From positions 158,661,353-158,725,352 of the forward strand of contig OX457058.1 of NCBI GenBank assembly GCA_949752795.1: a DNA stretch of 64,000 bases, written 5' to 3'. The translations under genes and the position numbers were made by a program. The notes beneath the pieces were generated by a model. The model had not been told where the DNA came from. It saw only the letters and a list, made by a program, of their open reading frames with translations, and made no database searches. Position 1 is the stretch's first letter. Each line of letters opens with the position of its first letter. Positions 24,118-36,621 of this stretch are shown here, in pieces. The DNA comes from Hyperoodon ampullatus (Eukaryota > Chordata > Mammalia > Artiodactyla > Ziphiidae).

Positions 24118-25395
24118 TTTTATTTTTGAAAACTAGATTTTCATTGTAAAAATAAAGCAAGTCCATGGTAAAAATGAAAAGAGTACAAAAGAGTGAAAAT
24201 AAGAATAAAATTCCCACTCTTCAGAGCAAAAGCACTATTAGAAGTTGCCTATGGTTCTTTCCAGAAATGTCCAGTGAACCTGCATCTCAAGCACATTTTT
24301 ATTTTCACAAGCGAGGTCATACTACACCCATGTTTCTGCAACTAGCCTTTGTATAGTTAACTATCTATCTTGAATATCTTTTTATAGTAGTACGTATAGA
24401 TCTACCCCAATCTTTATAATGGCTGCAGTCTACTGTAGAGGTTTTCCATAATTTATTTGACCAGTTCCCTATTGATGGGTATACAGATGCTGCCAGAATC
24501 TTGATTATGACATATAATGCTGTAGCAAATATCTACTTATGTTTATATTTGTATATCCGTGGGATAAATTTCTAGAGGTGTAAGTTTATTAGATCTTGCC
24601 AGTTGCCTTTCAAAAATTGCACCAATTCCCAGTCTCACCAGTAGTGTGTGTGAATGTCCATTTCTTCACATCCTTGGTAACACTGAGGATTAGCAAATGC
24701 TTTCATCTTTGGTAGGATAATAGAAACTAATTTTTTGTCAAATTTGTATTTCTTTAATTATGAGTGAGTTTCAACTTTTTCCAAATTTAGCAGCTATTTT
24801 ATCTTATTTCACTTTCTGTGAACTACTTGTTCAGGTCCTTTACTGATTTTCTTATTAGATTGTTTCTGTCTTTCTCTCTTTATGGATTTGTAAGGAATCT
24901 CAGTTTCCTCATGACATTACCTGTTTGTCACATTTGTTAAAAATTGTCCATGTTTGTCACACCTTTTGACTTTGACTGTATTTTGGTCACAAAGAATCTA
25001 ACATTTCATGTAGTTAAATTTACCAGTCTTTTCTTTTATGCTTCTGAATTTTGTGTCATGCCTAGAAAGGATTTTGCCATTCAAGATTATAAACAAAATT
25101 CACTTATTTTTTTTACAAATATATATTATTAACTGTATTGAAATATTTGATCCATCTAGAATGTATTTTGGTACAAAGAGTCCTATAGGGATTCAGATTT
25201 ACTTTTTCCAGAAAGATAGCCAGTTGTCCCAGCTCTATCTTTCCCTCACTGATTTGAAATGACACCTTATTACGTATAACAAATAAATATTTGTTTTTCT
25301 TGTGAAAATACGTGGCAGTATTTAAAAGAGACCAATATGTCCTTTTCCAAATATATACTGCACATATATGTTTCCAGTTTCCCTAAATGAGTTCT
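24118..25395 (-). mobile_element. Old L1M-type 3' fragment
   Basis: The plus strand reads like the reverse complement of an ancient L1 3' part: 'ccagttccctattgatgggt', 'ccaattcccagtctcaccag', 'gaactacttgttcaggtcct', 'tttgatccatctagaatgta'. Much more diverged than the L1s beyond 43 kb. No usable ORF2 frame remains. Boundaries approximate. Confidence 0.6.
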
Positions 25396-25540
25396 TTGGA
25401 ATTGTTTTCAATCATGGAATCAAAGATTTTTTTTAAGCCAACCTTTTCTACAAGGTAAGAAGTGGAAAAAGGGTAGTTGTGAACAGTTTGGGTTGTAAGG
25501 AGAGACTGGATGAGTTTTGCATTTCCAAAGCTTCCCTAGA

Positions 25541-25859
25541 GGGGCTTCCCTGGTGGTGCAGTGGTTGAGAATCTGCCTGCCAATGCAGGGGACACGGGTT
25601 CGAGCCCTGGTCTGGGAAGATCCCGCATGCCGTGGAGCAACTGGGCCCGTGAGCCACAACTACTGAGCCTGCGTGTCTGGAGCCTGTACGCCGCAACAAG
25701 AGAGGCCGTGATAGTGAGAGGCCCGCGCACCGCGATGGAGAGTGGCCCCCGCTCGCCGCAACTAGAGAAAGCCCTCGTACAGAAACAAAGACCTAGAGAA
25801 AGCCCTCGTACAGAAACAAAGACCCAACACAGCAAAAATAAATTAAAAAAAAAAAAAAA
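25541..25859 (+). mobile_element. CHR SINE, long form with internal duplication
   Basis: Head 'ggggcttccctggtggtgca', B box 'gggttcgagccc', long-form end 'gccgcaactagagaaagccc', then an A18-type tail. Perfect 14-bp TSD aaagcttccctaga at 25527-25540 and 25860-25873. Within it a 31-bp unit is repeated exactly in tandem at 25762-25792 and 25793-25823. Confidence 0.92.
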
Positions 25860-25873
25860 AAAGCTTCCCTAGA

Positions 25874-28060
25874 AAGGCGGCTGTGTCGGGCCTGCTGGGT
25901 TTCCCTTCACTCTAATCCGGCCTCACCCTCAGCCAGGCAAGCACACCAGTCTGCTACTCCCACCTAACTCCAGGGTCAACCTCTGCCTCCCTCCTGGGGG
26001 TGTGTGAGTGTCCCTGTTTGTGGAGTTGGGCCCCGTGGAGAGTACTGCCTCTCCACACATCCTTTCCCGCTAAACGAAAAGGCTTTTGACCCACGCACAC
26101 AGCTGTTTACTCTATCATCATTTGTCTGCCTCAAGGCAGAGGATTTGGCTTCCTGAGAAGTAATTAAATTAACCCGAAGTCCAAACTCGAAGAAACAAAT
26201 GAATATTGTCTCCATCTCAGGGAAGGGACCCCCTACGCAGGAGATGTGTATTTTAGGGGTTTTTTCCTTTCATAACTCTACTAAAATTTGGATCCCAGAT
26301 TTCCCCTTAGAAGTGTTAACTAAATACATGAGTCTGGGCAGGTTTCCCCTTTGCTCAAAAGATTCTAGATCCGCAGACAATAATTTTGTTATTTACATCC
26401 CACAGACCCATCATGGAGAACTTAAATTTAATGTGTCCCGCCAGGGGGGTTCAACATGACTCTCTTATTTACAGTTAGGAGAATAAAAATTAACACAAAA
26501 AAACAAGTTCAATCTTTGTACCATACCACACACAGACACATAAAAAAAAACCCAAAAGTTTACTTGTAAACCTTAACTTTATTGTTAAAGCTTTCTTTAT
26601 TGTTAAAGCTTGATTGTGTCTTTTGAGCCAAAAAAAAAAAAAAAAAAAAATATGTAGAAATTCCCTAGGGATTTTTTTAGCACTTTTCATCTGATGCTGT
26701 CAAAGCCCTTTACACTCACTATCTAATTAAGACTCTGAACATCTCAGTGAGAGAGGGACGCAGTAACACCGTCAACCTGACACATAGAAGCTGGACTCCC
26801 TGAAAATCTAACTAAATAAAACAGCTCTGGTACATGACGAGAATGCACTGCATTTAAAACATTGAAAAGTTTGCCTTTTGTCCAGTTGTAAACTTCTTAG
26901 TGTCTCCTAAAGATCATTTCCTAAGACTTCTATGTTGCAGGACTGTTTGGAGCAAGTGGTAGAGTTTAGAGACATCTCTCAGGCATTAAGTACATCAGAA
27001 AAGGAACTGGAAGGCAAAGAAATATGGAGAAAGAACTTAGGGAGCTTGCTGTTGGTGTGATGTTGCTCCCACACAGCTGGGAGCCCAGGCATGGAGAGCT
27101 GCCATCAGGAATGGTTCTTGCCAGGCTGGGCAAGGTTCAAGAGGGGTATTGGGGGAGATTCTAGAATTTGTAATGCTGTCAGAATTCTTAGCTGCAAGTA
27201 GCAGAAACCAACTCTGCTAGTGTAAGCCAAAAAAACATTTATTGGAAGGATATTAGCGTCTCTCAGATTGAAGAGGAGACTCAAGGAGTGGGCTTGGAAG
27301 ATGGGGAGGAACAGAGTGAGGTCGGGAGAACAGGAAGTGAGCTCCTGATCCAGCAGGAAGACAATCTAGTCTGCTTCTTGCCGCTACTTTTGCCATAAAG
27401 AATGACTTCTGCTGTTCCGACATCTTTCTGACACTCACTTAAGAGTCTATGTTTTGGGAGCACTCAGTCAGCCTGCCCCAAGTTATTTGTCCAAGAAGGG
27501 AGGCTCTGGCTGCTGCAGCTTCCGCAGTCGGGGTCGTGTCTATGACACAGTGGGGGCCTTATGTGTACTACCTTTGAGTATATTAGGAAGTGAAGAGCCT
27601 GGAGTGTGGACAGCTAGAAAATTTAAAATGTCCACAGAATCACCCCTCTCCATTTAGCTGTTCTTGCTTGGGACCGAAACCCAGAAATTTAAAGTGTATG
27701 ATGTGTATGGTGTGTGTATGTGTGTGGGTGCGCATAGAGACTGCTTTGGCAGAGGGGTGACTGGATTATTTCTGTCCTGGTAACAGCATGGAATGCATCA
27801 TGGACCACATCTGTGCTTGTGCTGTGCTCCTTTCCCCATCCCCTCCCCTCCTCTATTGGCTCTTCCTAAATGTCCACCTTGGTAGGTAGCTCTACCTGAG
27901 CAAGGTGAAGCTAGATGCACCTCTGGCCCTTCTGTTTTCCTTTGGTCAGTAAGGACAGTAGTGCCCTTGGGCAGGTAACAGAACTAGACAAATATGGCTT
28001 TATTACTTAACACTGATATAAACATTGATTAACCTGAAAACTTGACTCCGATTTGCTTTG
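25874..28060. other. No gene recognised
   Basis: Contains a 21-bp A run at 26630-26650 and an exact 17-bp direct repeat at 26577-26593 and 26595-26611. An old interspersed repeat of unknown family is suggested near 27190-27290 ('gcagaaaccaactctgctag', 'catttattggaaggatatta'). No conserved coding frame. Confidence 0.45.
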
Positions 28061-28075
28061 TGGATGTTAGCCTTC

Positions 28076-28418
28076 TTTAAAAAAATATTTATTTATTTAT
28101 TTATTTATTTATTTATATTTTTGGCTGCCTTGGGTCTTTGTTGCTGCGCGCGGGCTATTCTTCGTTGCGGTTCCCGGGCTTCTCATTGTGGTGGCTTCTC
28201 TTGTTGCAGAGCACAGGCTCTAGGCGCGCGGGCTTCAGTAGTTGTGGCACTCGGGCTCAGTAGTTGTGGCTCGCGGGCTCTAGAGCGCAGGCTCAGTAGT
28301 TGTGGCGCACGGGCTTAGTTGCTCTGCGGCATGTGGGATCTTACTGGACCAGGGATCGAACCCGTGTCCCCTGCACTGGCAGGCAGATTCTTAACCACTG
28401 CGCCACCAGCGAAGTCCC
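28076..28418 (-). mobile_element. CHR SINE, long form with (TTTA)n tail
   Basis: The tail side is a (ttta)8-like array at 28086-28118. Body has three 'cagtagttgtggc' blocks, and the head ends 'caccagcgaagtccc'. TSD tggatgttagYctt with one mismatch at 28061-28074 and 28419-28432. Confidence 0.9.
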
Positions 28419-28432
28419 TGGATGTTAGTCTT

Positions 28433-30054
28433 AATCATTTTTTCTTTCCAGCATTTTAAGAGCTCCTGAAACTTCATCTTCTTTGAAAAACTGATTTTCA
28501 AAGTGACATGTTTGGATGAAATCCAGGCCAGTCAGTCTGTCATTCAGATGTTTTGATGCTACTCTTCTGAATATATATATGGCAACACTGGATAATCAGC
28601 TGTGGGTTTCAGTATTCACTCATTCTGTACATTTGGTGCCATGCAATACTATTAGTGTGAAAATGGAGTTTCATAATTCTGTCTTCATCCTCCATCACTC
28701 GAGTCTTTTGATCCTAAATTTGTATTCCTGTAATTGCTTATGCTGGTCCACGTTTTTCTGCTTGATGTGTTTTTAGGTCTATAGGTGTCAGTGTAGCAAA
28801 GCAAAGATGGCAAGATCCCACAAAATTGGGACCCAGATCCTTTGTTCAATGTCCAACACAGAGTGCAGATGACTTCTGGTGAGAATGATGTTAAAGGTGG
28901 TGATGATAATTTGCAGATAGAGAACGTCTGTAATTCTGGATCAGAATTAAAACAGCTTTTATTGCCTCCTAGAGAACGCAGACCATGTACGTCTCTTGTC
29001 AAACATCAATCTTCTGATATCTGTCACCCCATTCCTGCATACTATGTTTCATTTCAGCTAAATCTCTAGGAATTGGGAATACAGTTTTCTGCTCCATTCT
29101 GGGTTCTGTCAAAGGGCTACCCTTTGCTTCTGTTGACTGAGTTTTTGTAATAGGTTAAAGGATTTCTTTTTGTGAGGCTTATTGAGCACTTTGTGTGGGA
29201 AAACCAAGTACAAATTTTCAGCTATTAACCTAGATACTTCTTGTGCCACTGAAATATTTTGTTTTATTGAAGGTGCCAGCTCGGGTTAGCCACAGCACCA
29301 GGAGGGGCAGCGAGGGAATCCAGAGATACGAGAAATCTCTGTCATGTTAAACACTCCCTACTGTGGCCACCTTTGTATCTATTAACCTCCTGATAGAGCA
29401 GGACTGATGGAATAGGATGTGTGAAGGTGCCGAATATTTAAAGAATCTCATCCTGTGACACTGACCAAGAGGCACAGGTGGATACTTCTTGGTGGAAAGG
29501 GTACAGGACGGTTGTATCAGTGTGTGAAATGACAGATTTACGTTGTACTGATTTTAAAGAACTTCTGTTGGCAAGTATAATATTCAGTATTAAATCTATG
29601 TTCCCATGTGTAGGAAAGTCAAACATAGATATAAGACTCTCAAAGCCCTGTTTCCATCTCAGGCACTCAGGCCTAGCCTGTGACCTTGGCAGAATCATTC
29701 AGATTGCAATACGCCCCTCTGCTTTCCATCTCATTAAGTGGAAAGGATCATACTACACACTTACCTTGTGATGCTGCCATGAGGCTGAACCAGGCACTGT
29801 TTGCAAAGCACTTCCCTGCTAAAGCAAAGCACTGACAGGAGGCTGAATCGCTTAGCTCAGATCTGCACTGCACTCTCAAAAGGTTATTTTCCCTTTCCCT
29901 CTTGCTGTGGTCCAGTTTAGGAATGGGAAGAACATTAGTGTAGATAGGAAGGGGCCAGGCATTTCTACCAGCAAAAACATCATCACGACCTGCTAGATCT
30001 AGGAGGCAGGGATGAAGCCTGAGGGCAATACTGCCCTGGAAGGGGTCTTCAGGT
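28433..30054. other. No gene recognised
   Basis: Frames at 28516-28776, 28685-29069 and 29438-29771 overlap on both strands without recognisable domains. No named repeat. Confidence 0.45.
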
Positions 30055-30070
30055 CCAGGCCTGCTTCTTT

Positions 30071-30399
30071 TAATTAATTAATTAATTATTTTAAAGAAGA
30101 TGTTGGGGGTAGGAGTTTATTAATTAATTAATTTATTTTTGCTACGTTGGGTCTTCGTTTCTGTGCGAGGGCTTTCTCTAGTTGCGGCGAGCGGGGGCCA
30201 CTCTTCATCGCGGTGCGCGGGCCTCTCACTATCGCGGCCTCTCTTGTTGCGGAGCACAGGCTCCAGACACGCAGGCTCAGTAGTTGTGGCTCACAGGCCT
30301 AGTTGCTCCGTGGCATGTGGGATCCTCCCAGACCAGGGCTCGAACCCATGTCCCCTGCATTAGCAGGCAGGTTCTCAACCACTGCGCCACCAGGGAAGC
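30071..30399 (-). mobile_element. CHR SINE, long form with (TTAA)n tail
   Basis: The tail side consists of two ttaatt arrays (30069-30086 and 30117-30133) separated by a 30-bp spacer. The body follows ('gcggcgagcgggggccactc') and the head ends 'caccagggaagcc'. Perfect 16-bp TSD ccaggcctgcttcttt at 30055-30070 and 30400-30415. Confidence 0.92.
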
Positions 30400-30415
30400 C
30401 CAGGCCTGCTTCTTT

Positions 30416-31054
30416 GCATCCCCAGCCTTTGTCACCTGGGACACCACTCCCTCTCCTTGTCTCCAACCCACATTCAATCCTCAGAATCATTTTGGCTCCT
30501 CATCTGTCTTCACTCCTGTCAGGTGAACAACAAAAACGGAACAAACAAACAAAGACTTGGTTTTTGTTTGTTTCTTTAGGCATGATTGCCATTTTTTTTT
30601 CAAAGGGACTTCTAAGAAAGGAATTACAATATACAAAGAAGCCTAGAAATGAGCAAGAACAGATTTTTTTTTAAATGTATTTTTATTATATCACATGAGA
30701 ACAACTCATGTTATCATGCTGTGACAGCCGCATGACACTGTGTGATTCCAAATTTGTATGTACAAATCTTAATGTATAAAATCAAACAGAAAGATACCAC
30801 AAGACTAACAGCAGTTCTCTATATGATTGTATTATTGGTAATATATAATCATAAAAATGCATTTTCTTTCATTGTGAAAATCAGATACTGAAGTAGGATC
30901 AGCTAAAGCTCCTTGGCCTCTGTGCAGGTTTTCTTGACCTTTAGGCAGGGTTAGGCCCTTTGTCCTGAGCTCCCACTGTATCTAGAACAAGCCTCTGTTA
31001 CATCCAACACTACCCTGCATCGTAACTGCCAGCCAACATGTCTGCTTCCTACTG
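30416..31054. other. No gene recognised
   Basis: No conserved frame, RNA gene or named repeat. Confidence 0.5.
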
Positions 31055-31157
31055 AATACTGAGGCTCCTGACGGCAGAGTTCTTGTCTTGTTTATCGCTA
31101 TAGCATGGCGCCTGGCACTCAGAACATGCCAGGCACATGTTGACTAAATGTTGAAAC
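31055..31157 (+). repeat. L2 3' end fragment
   Basis: 'ctcctgacggcagagttctt', 'gcgcctggcactcagaacat', 'gttgactaaatgttga' follow the L2 3' end consensus order. Confidence 0.6.
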
Positions 31158-32729
31158 CATTTCTGTTGCAACTATAGACTAAAGTAATCAGATTTAATTC
31201 TGAGGCTTGGTATTGCTCACTCCTTTTCAGGTTCCACAGTCAGTAACACAAGCATCTCAGATAATATTTTTCCTAAAACCTTTGTCTACAACTCGAGTAA
31301 ATTGCCACCGTGAGATGGGTGCTGCTTGGGTGTCTGGGTGGGAAAATTCCTTTGAGGGATATGGAGGCATCAGACAGCTGTACCTAGCGGCATCCATCAT
31401 TTGAGCATGCATCTACCTCCCTTACTGGGATTCCTTGCTCACCATGCAACTTCCAAGTTGTAATTTGGCTTCTTGTGGAAATGTCAAAACAGTAAATGTG
31501 CTAGCTGGTCTGGAGGGCATAAGAGACTGAAGAACAGATTTTTGATTCAAACTTAAATATGGTCCACAGGGGTGACTGGGAGATTTGTTTCCAGGGAGGT
31601 GTAGTGATGGTAGTTAATCCACATAAAGGGCTGAGAGCTATGCCTGGCACACATCAGGCCCAATAAAAGTTGTTGCTGTTACTATAATTGGTTCCTTTCC
31701 TTCACTCAGTCCCTTTTCTGAGGTTGGGGATTTCTTTCTCTTATTTCCTATTTGCTGGGAGCAAGGCAACCTGTCCCTTAGCCAGAAGGACAATCGAGTT
31801 TTAAGTGTCCCAGAGGCAGCTGGGTTGTATCATGCACTGCAAATTAAAAAATATTCCTTAAGGTCAGGCTAGGGGATTAAAAAGGATGAATTTAAGATCT
31901 AATCTGTACCGTCAAGGAGCTTTTTAACTGATGGGAGGAATCAGACAAGTACAGTCTACTATACTATAAAATAATTAGTGATTTTAGAAAAGAAAACAGG
32001 GTTTTTATGCTTGGCCACATGAAGAGCAGTCAGACCATGGGCTATACAGAATTAGCATCCAAATCCAAGCCTATCTGAGTCCAAGAGTCTGCTCAGTGCC
32101 CTCCATCCCACTGCAGGGAAGAGTTCATTGCCCTATTTTTATAGGGAGTTTTTCTAGACATGTCCTAAGAGGAATGCTAATCTCCTAAGCATCAAAAAAA
32201 TTAAAAAAAAATGAGCATCAGGTAAATGAGCTGTGTGCCGGCCCTCACTCTCACTTATAAAGGACCAAGGGAAGTGTTACCTTAATGGAAAATCCTTGGG
32301 GTGTTGCAGAAACAGTGCAAAACAATGTTTTCACCACCTCCAGGGCCATGGAGAAGGATATGATGGATGAGCAAGGGTTTAATCAGCTCTCAAGTGTCCC
32401 AGCTGCCAGGGAAAGCAGAGGTCTGTCCTTGGTTTATTCTGAAAGGGGAAAGCTCAGAAATGAAAGACTTTATGCTAAAACCTTACTCGTTGGGGGCTGC
32501 TGGTCTTTGTGTCTGAGTATTACTATTAATACCCCAGGCACAAAGCCCAGATGAGTCATGGTTGTGTCAAGTGCTCTTGTCGTTTGAAATGTCACATTAA
32601 GCATTTCTAATGGCTATCATAACTGTTGTGCTGTTGGCAGTTTATAGAGAATGGGGGCTCTGAATTTCTATTTCTAATTAGGTTTTCTGCATTAGCCATG
32701 TTTTAACTTTTTTGATTTTGATGCTTTGA
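31158..32729. other. No gene recognised
   Basis: The plus-strand frame 32285-32554 (89 codons) has no known domain and no splice context that I can support. Confidence 0.45.
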
Positions 32730-33215
32730 TATCCAGGGACTTGCTGACCCTGGAGGAACTGCCCCTTCCGGGGCTAACCAGCTCCTAACACAGTCAACAG
32801 TTCTCCCTCAAGTCTGCCTTTCAAATGCAGACCAACTAATCCAGAGCCCATGCCTCCTCCTGTACCAGGCTGTCACACTCAGGACTCCTGCTCTCCTGCC
32901 CTCGTCACCTCAGGATCATGTACCCCACCCCTAGGGAGAGTCCCTATGGCTCAGAGCCCCCCTGAGATTCTTTAAACTAGCTAATTCTAAACCTCTTTAC
33001 TCTGGTTTGCCTGTTCCTTCCCGGAGAAACCACAATAAAGGCACTTGCCCAGGTCTGCCCACCCCGGAACCTCTTGACCAATTCCTGTGCTTTCCTGTGT
33101 GGCACCCCCCATGGAGTGTCATGGCCCCAGCTATTGGAACCTGTGAGTATAATACACTACCTTTTCAATGGCAGTTGTCTCCTGATCTGTTGGCCTTGTC
33201 AACATAATAAAACCT
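32730..33215 (+). repeat. Possible ERV1-type solo LTR
   Basis: Pyrimidine-rich, LTR-like layout with 'cctggaggaactgcc', a possible poly(A) signal 'cacaataaaggc' at about 33029-33040, and 'aataaaacctac' near the end. No flanking duplication found. Tentative. Confidence 0.3.
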
Positions 33216-33525
33216 ACATTTTGAAACACTTCCCCTCTTCCAGAATCCTCAGTAAGTCCTAGAAAGATCTAAATGTGTAAATGTGGATGTGGATGTGGCC
33301 AAATAGTATTGAATATGTTGAACTAGATGAAAAACTTCATTAAAAAAAAATCTGGGAAGAAGGGACCTGATATAGTAGGGCATTCATGTAGCATATGAGA
33401 GAGTGAATATATAAATGGACAAGGGCCAAACCATATATGTCAATAGAACTCTGACCCACAAGCTCTGCAGCAGTTGGCTCAGAATAATCAGGACTTGGTC
33501 AATGACTGCAAGCTTCCTTAATTTT

Positions 33526-33645
33526 TTTATTTTTGGCTGTGCCGCACAGCATGTGGGGTCTTAATTCCCCGACCAGGGATCAAACCCATGCCCCCTGCAG
33601 TGGAAGTGCAGAGTCTTGACCACTGAACCGTCACAGAAGTCCCCT
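33526..33645 (-). mobile_element. Short CHR-type SINE, old
   Basis: A 120-bp element with 'tttggctgtgccgcacagca', 'ccgaccagggatcaaaccca', 'gaaccgtcacagaagtccc'. 15-bp TSD agcttccttaatttt at 33511-33525 and, with one mismatch, 33646-33660. Confidence 0.85.
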
Positions 33646-33991
33646 AGCTTCCTCAATTTTGGCCCCTGTCTCCAACTAGGAACCAACCAGAGAAAGACAA
33701 ATATGCTTCTCAGACCAATCATCTAGGGTACCCTGCTTCTAGTTAGAAGACCCTCAGCCTCCCTAGCCAGCAGCCTCCAGTGAGGGCATACCTTAAGCCT
33801 TCTTTTTCTTTCCTACTACCCTGTCAGTCTTCAGTTCTTAGCCAAGTGCAGGTGATGGTGGCTGACTCCCTTGCTATAGCAAGCTCTGAAGAAATCACAT
33901 CTGTCTCATTTTTTTAGTCTTCATTTATTTCCACACTTGCTTTTAAGAATCAACCACTGTGTCTAAAACTGAACACCATATGTTTACCCAC

Positions 33992-34447
33992 TGTATTCAT
34001 CAGGGTTCTCCAGAGAAACAGAACCAATGTATTTTACAAATATGATTTATTATAAGGAATTGGCTCTTTTGGCTATGGAGGCTGATAAGTCCTAAGAGCC
34101 AGCAAGCTGGAGACCCAGGAGGGCTGATGGTGTGGTTCCAGTCTGAAGGCCAGAAGGCTTGAGACCCAGGAAGATCCAGTGCTTCAATTTGAGTCTGAAG
34201 GCAAGAAAAGACCAAAGTCCCAGTGAGGCAGGGGGAGTTCTTTCTTGCTCAGGGGAGAGTCAGGCTTTTTGTTTTATTTGGGCCTTCAACTGATGGGATG
34301 AGACCTGGAGGGCAATCTGCTTTATTCCGTCTACAAATTTAAATGTTAATCTCATCCAGAAGACCCTCAGAGAAACAACCAGAATGTTTGACCAAATATC
34401 TGGGCACCCCATGGCTCAGTCGAGGTGACATGTAAAATTAACCATTA
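33992..34447 (+). repeat. LTR-like interspersed repeat, copy 1
   Basis: Starts 'tgtattcatcagggttctcc', passes 'agctggagacccaggagggc', 'gggcaatctgctttattccg', 'aatgttaatctcatccagaa', and ends 'gacatgtaaaattaaccatt'. The TG start and CA-like end suggest a solo LTR. A related copy lies at 55389. A 12-C run (34448-34459) abuts its end. Family not named. Confidence 0.55.
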
Positions 34448-34459
34448 CCCCCCCCCCCC

Positions 34460-35254
34460 AATTAATTCCCTTTGCCAAGTTTCCAATTGGGGGCTGATTC
34501 TACCCCAACTCCTTCCCTTTTCCACAGTCTTGTAGGCATGTTTCTCTAATCTTCCATATTTTCTCCATTCTGTAATCCTAATTACTTATTAATCTTTTCT
34601 GATCTTTGCGCTTATAGACCTTTCCTGTCCATTCCAACAACTATCCCCAGCACTTGATCACTACAACCTAGCTAGGAGGTATCTTTAGATTTTTTAAATA
34701 CCTAATCTGTAGTTTATATTCGATTGTCAGATAACACTTCCTAAAATACTACTTCCATCACATTTGTCCCTCCTTCAGGAGGAGGTATCTTCCTAACGGT
34801 GATTTTTCAATTCTGATTATAAATTAGAATTAGATAGTGTGCTACAAAATCAACCAGCCAACCAACCAAACAAACAAAAACACCTATGCCTAAACCCAGA
34901 CCAAATAGTCTCTAGAGTTGGGGTGAAGATAGCTGTATTTTGAAAAGCATCTTTTGGTAATTTTATGTGTAACTAGAGTTGAGAACCACTGTCAGATCAA
35001 GCTAAATCTCCTTCAGTCTGATAGTCAAGGCTATGGACCCACCTGCAAATGAAGAACTACTTTCAGCGTTTCCCAAATTTCTGATAAGAATATCAAAGAT
35101 CCCTTGTTAAATCCCATCTTCTATTGACTCTATCTCTGAATCACTAACTCGGTAAGGGAGGCGCCTGGAACTGCTGCATGTTAATCAAATGCTCCAGGTG
35201 GTTCCTAAGTCAGGGATGGTGGGAATGGCAGCAGAGTATCTTGAAGCATCTCCA
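34460..35254. other. No gene recognised
   Basis: AT-rich. A degenerate hAT terminus-like 'gttgagaaccactgtcag' occurs at about 34978. No coding frame. Confidence 0.45.
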
Positions 35255-35520
35255 ATTTCGATGTGTGGTGAATCACCTGGGATCTTGTTGGTGTGCAGAT
35301 TCTGTTTGAGTAGATGGGGGAGGGGATGCTGAAAGCCTAACGATCCAACAAAGTCCCAGGTGCTGTTGGTTTTGCCAGTCTGTGCGCCACACTTCAGAGG
35401 CCATGGCTGCTAGTTGAAATCACCTGGGAGCTTCACAAACTACTGATGTTCGGGTCAGTAGAGATGCTGATTTTAATTGGGCTGGGTACAGCTTGGGCAG
35501 CAGGAGTTTAAAAAACTCTG
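35255..35520 (+). repeat. Two adjacent MER5-like hAT fragments
   Basis: First: 'aatcacctgggatcttgttg', 'gtgcagattctg' and 'tcccaggtgctg' (about 35267-35395). Second: 'gaaatcacctgggagcttca' and 'gagatgctgattttaattgg' (about 35415-35520). Both are non-autonomous and carry no transposase. Confidence 0.5.
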
Positions 35521-36388
35521 CAGGTGAAAGCAGTGTGCTGTCAAGTCTGTGAACCAGTGTTGAACAGATTCATCTCTGAGCTTACCTTTAATGCTGATCT
35601 GGATCCCTCTGCTTTTTTATCTTCATTAAACCACATCCTACAATTTCTATCAAGCTCTGCTCAAAAGATTCCTTCCTTTTCCAAGATGCTGTCTTTCCTT
35701 AATTAACTCAGCTTATAATAATCTTCCCGAAATTTGATTTATTTCAGCACAAATAGGTACAACTTATACTACATTACTTATAGATGCCTTTCAAGTTATG
35801 AATGTATCCAAGTTTTGAACCCCTGTAGGGCATTGCAGACTGTGATTAGATCTTCCTAGTCACTGTATATACGTACCTCTTCTACTTTAGTGTCTTAAAC
35901 ACTGCCCGAAAAATTATCAAAAACTTGGAAACAAGCAAAAGATATCACAGTGTGTTTAAGCCCAGGTCTGGGCTTGATTTTCTATTGACTGTTCTGTTTT
36001 ACAGTTTTATATGGGCATAGGTTAACCTGTCGATTTTTGTCCAGTAGAGATGCAAATAATACCGGTCTATTGGAAGGGATAACCCCAGAGGTTATGGAAT
36101 ATTGCTCTTTAAGGCATTAGTCAATTTTATATGTAACCCAGCAAACTTGTCTTAACATTCATTTATTAAATAGGCTATATATATCTCACTTGTTCACTCA
36201 TTAATTAATGAGTTGAATAAAATCTTTGACATATACGATTTTGAATGAAAGTCATGACTTTACCTATTAGAAAACTGTTTTAAAATGCTGAAATGCTTAA
36301 ATAAGAGTTTAATCAATGCGTGGCAAAATTAATTGGATTGAAGAAGTCAATGATAAAGTTTCATATCTGAAGAGACAATATTTCTTAC
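35521..36388. other. No gene recognised; 18-bp palindrome at 36196
   Basis: AT-rich with a perfect 18-bp palindrome, actcattaattaatgagt, at 36196-36213. No coding frame or named repeat. Confidence 0.5.
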
Positions 36389-36401
36389 AAGAGTAAAACA
36401 G

Positions 36402-36608
36402 GGCTTCCCTGGTGGCACAGTGGTTGAGAGTCTGCCTGCTGATGCAGGGGACGCGGGTTCGTGCCCCGGTCCGGGAGGATCCCGCATGCTGCGGAGCGGC
36501 TGGGCCCGTGAGCCATGGCCGCTGGGCCTGTGCGTCCGGAGCCTGTGCTCCGCAACGGGAGGGGCCGCAGCGGTGAGAGGCCCGCGTACCGAAAAACAAA
36601 ACAAAACA
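36402..36608 (+). mobile_element. CHR SINE, young short form
   Basis: 'ggcttccctggtggcacagt', B box 'gggttcgtgcccc', 'gcgtccggagcctgtgctcc', tail (caaaa)n. Perfect 13-bp TSD aagagtaaaacag at 36389-36401 and 36609-36621. Confidence 0.93.
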
Positions 36609-36621
36609 AAGAGTAAAACAG

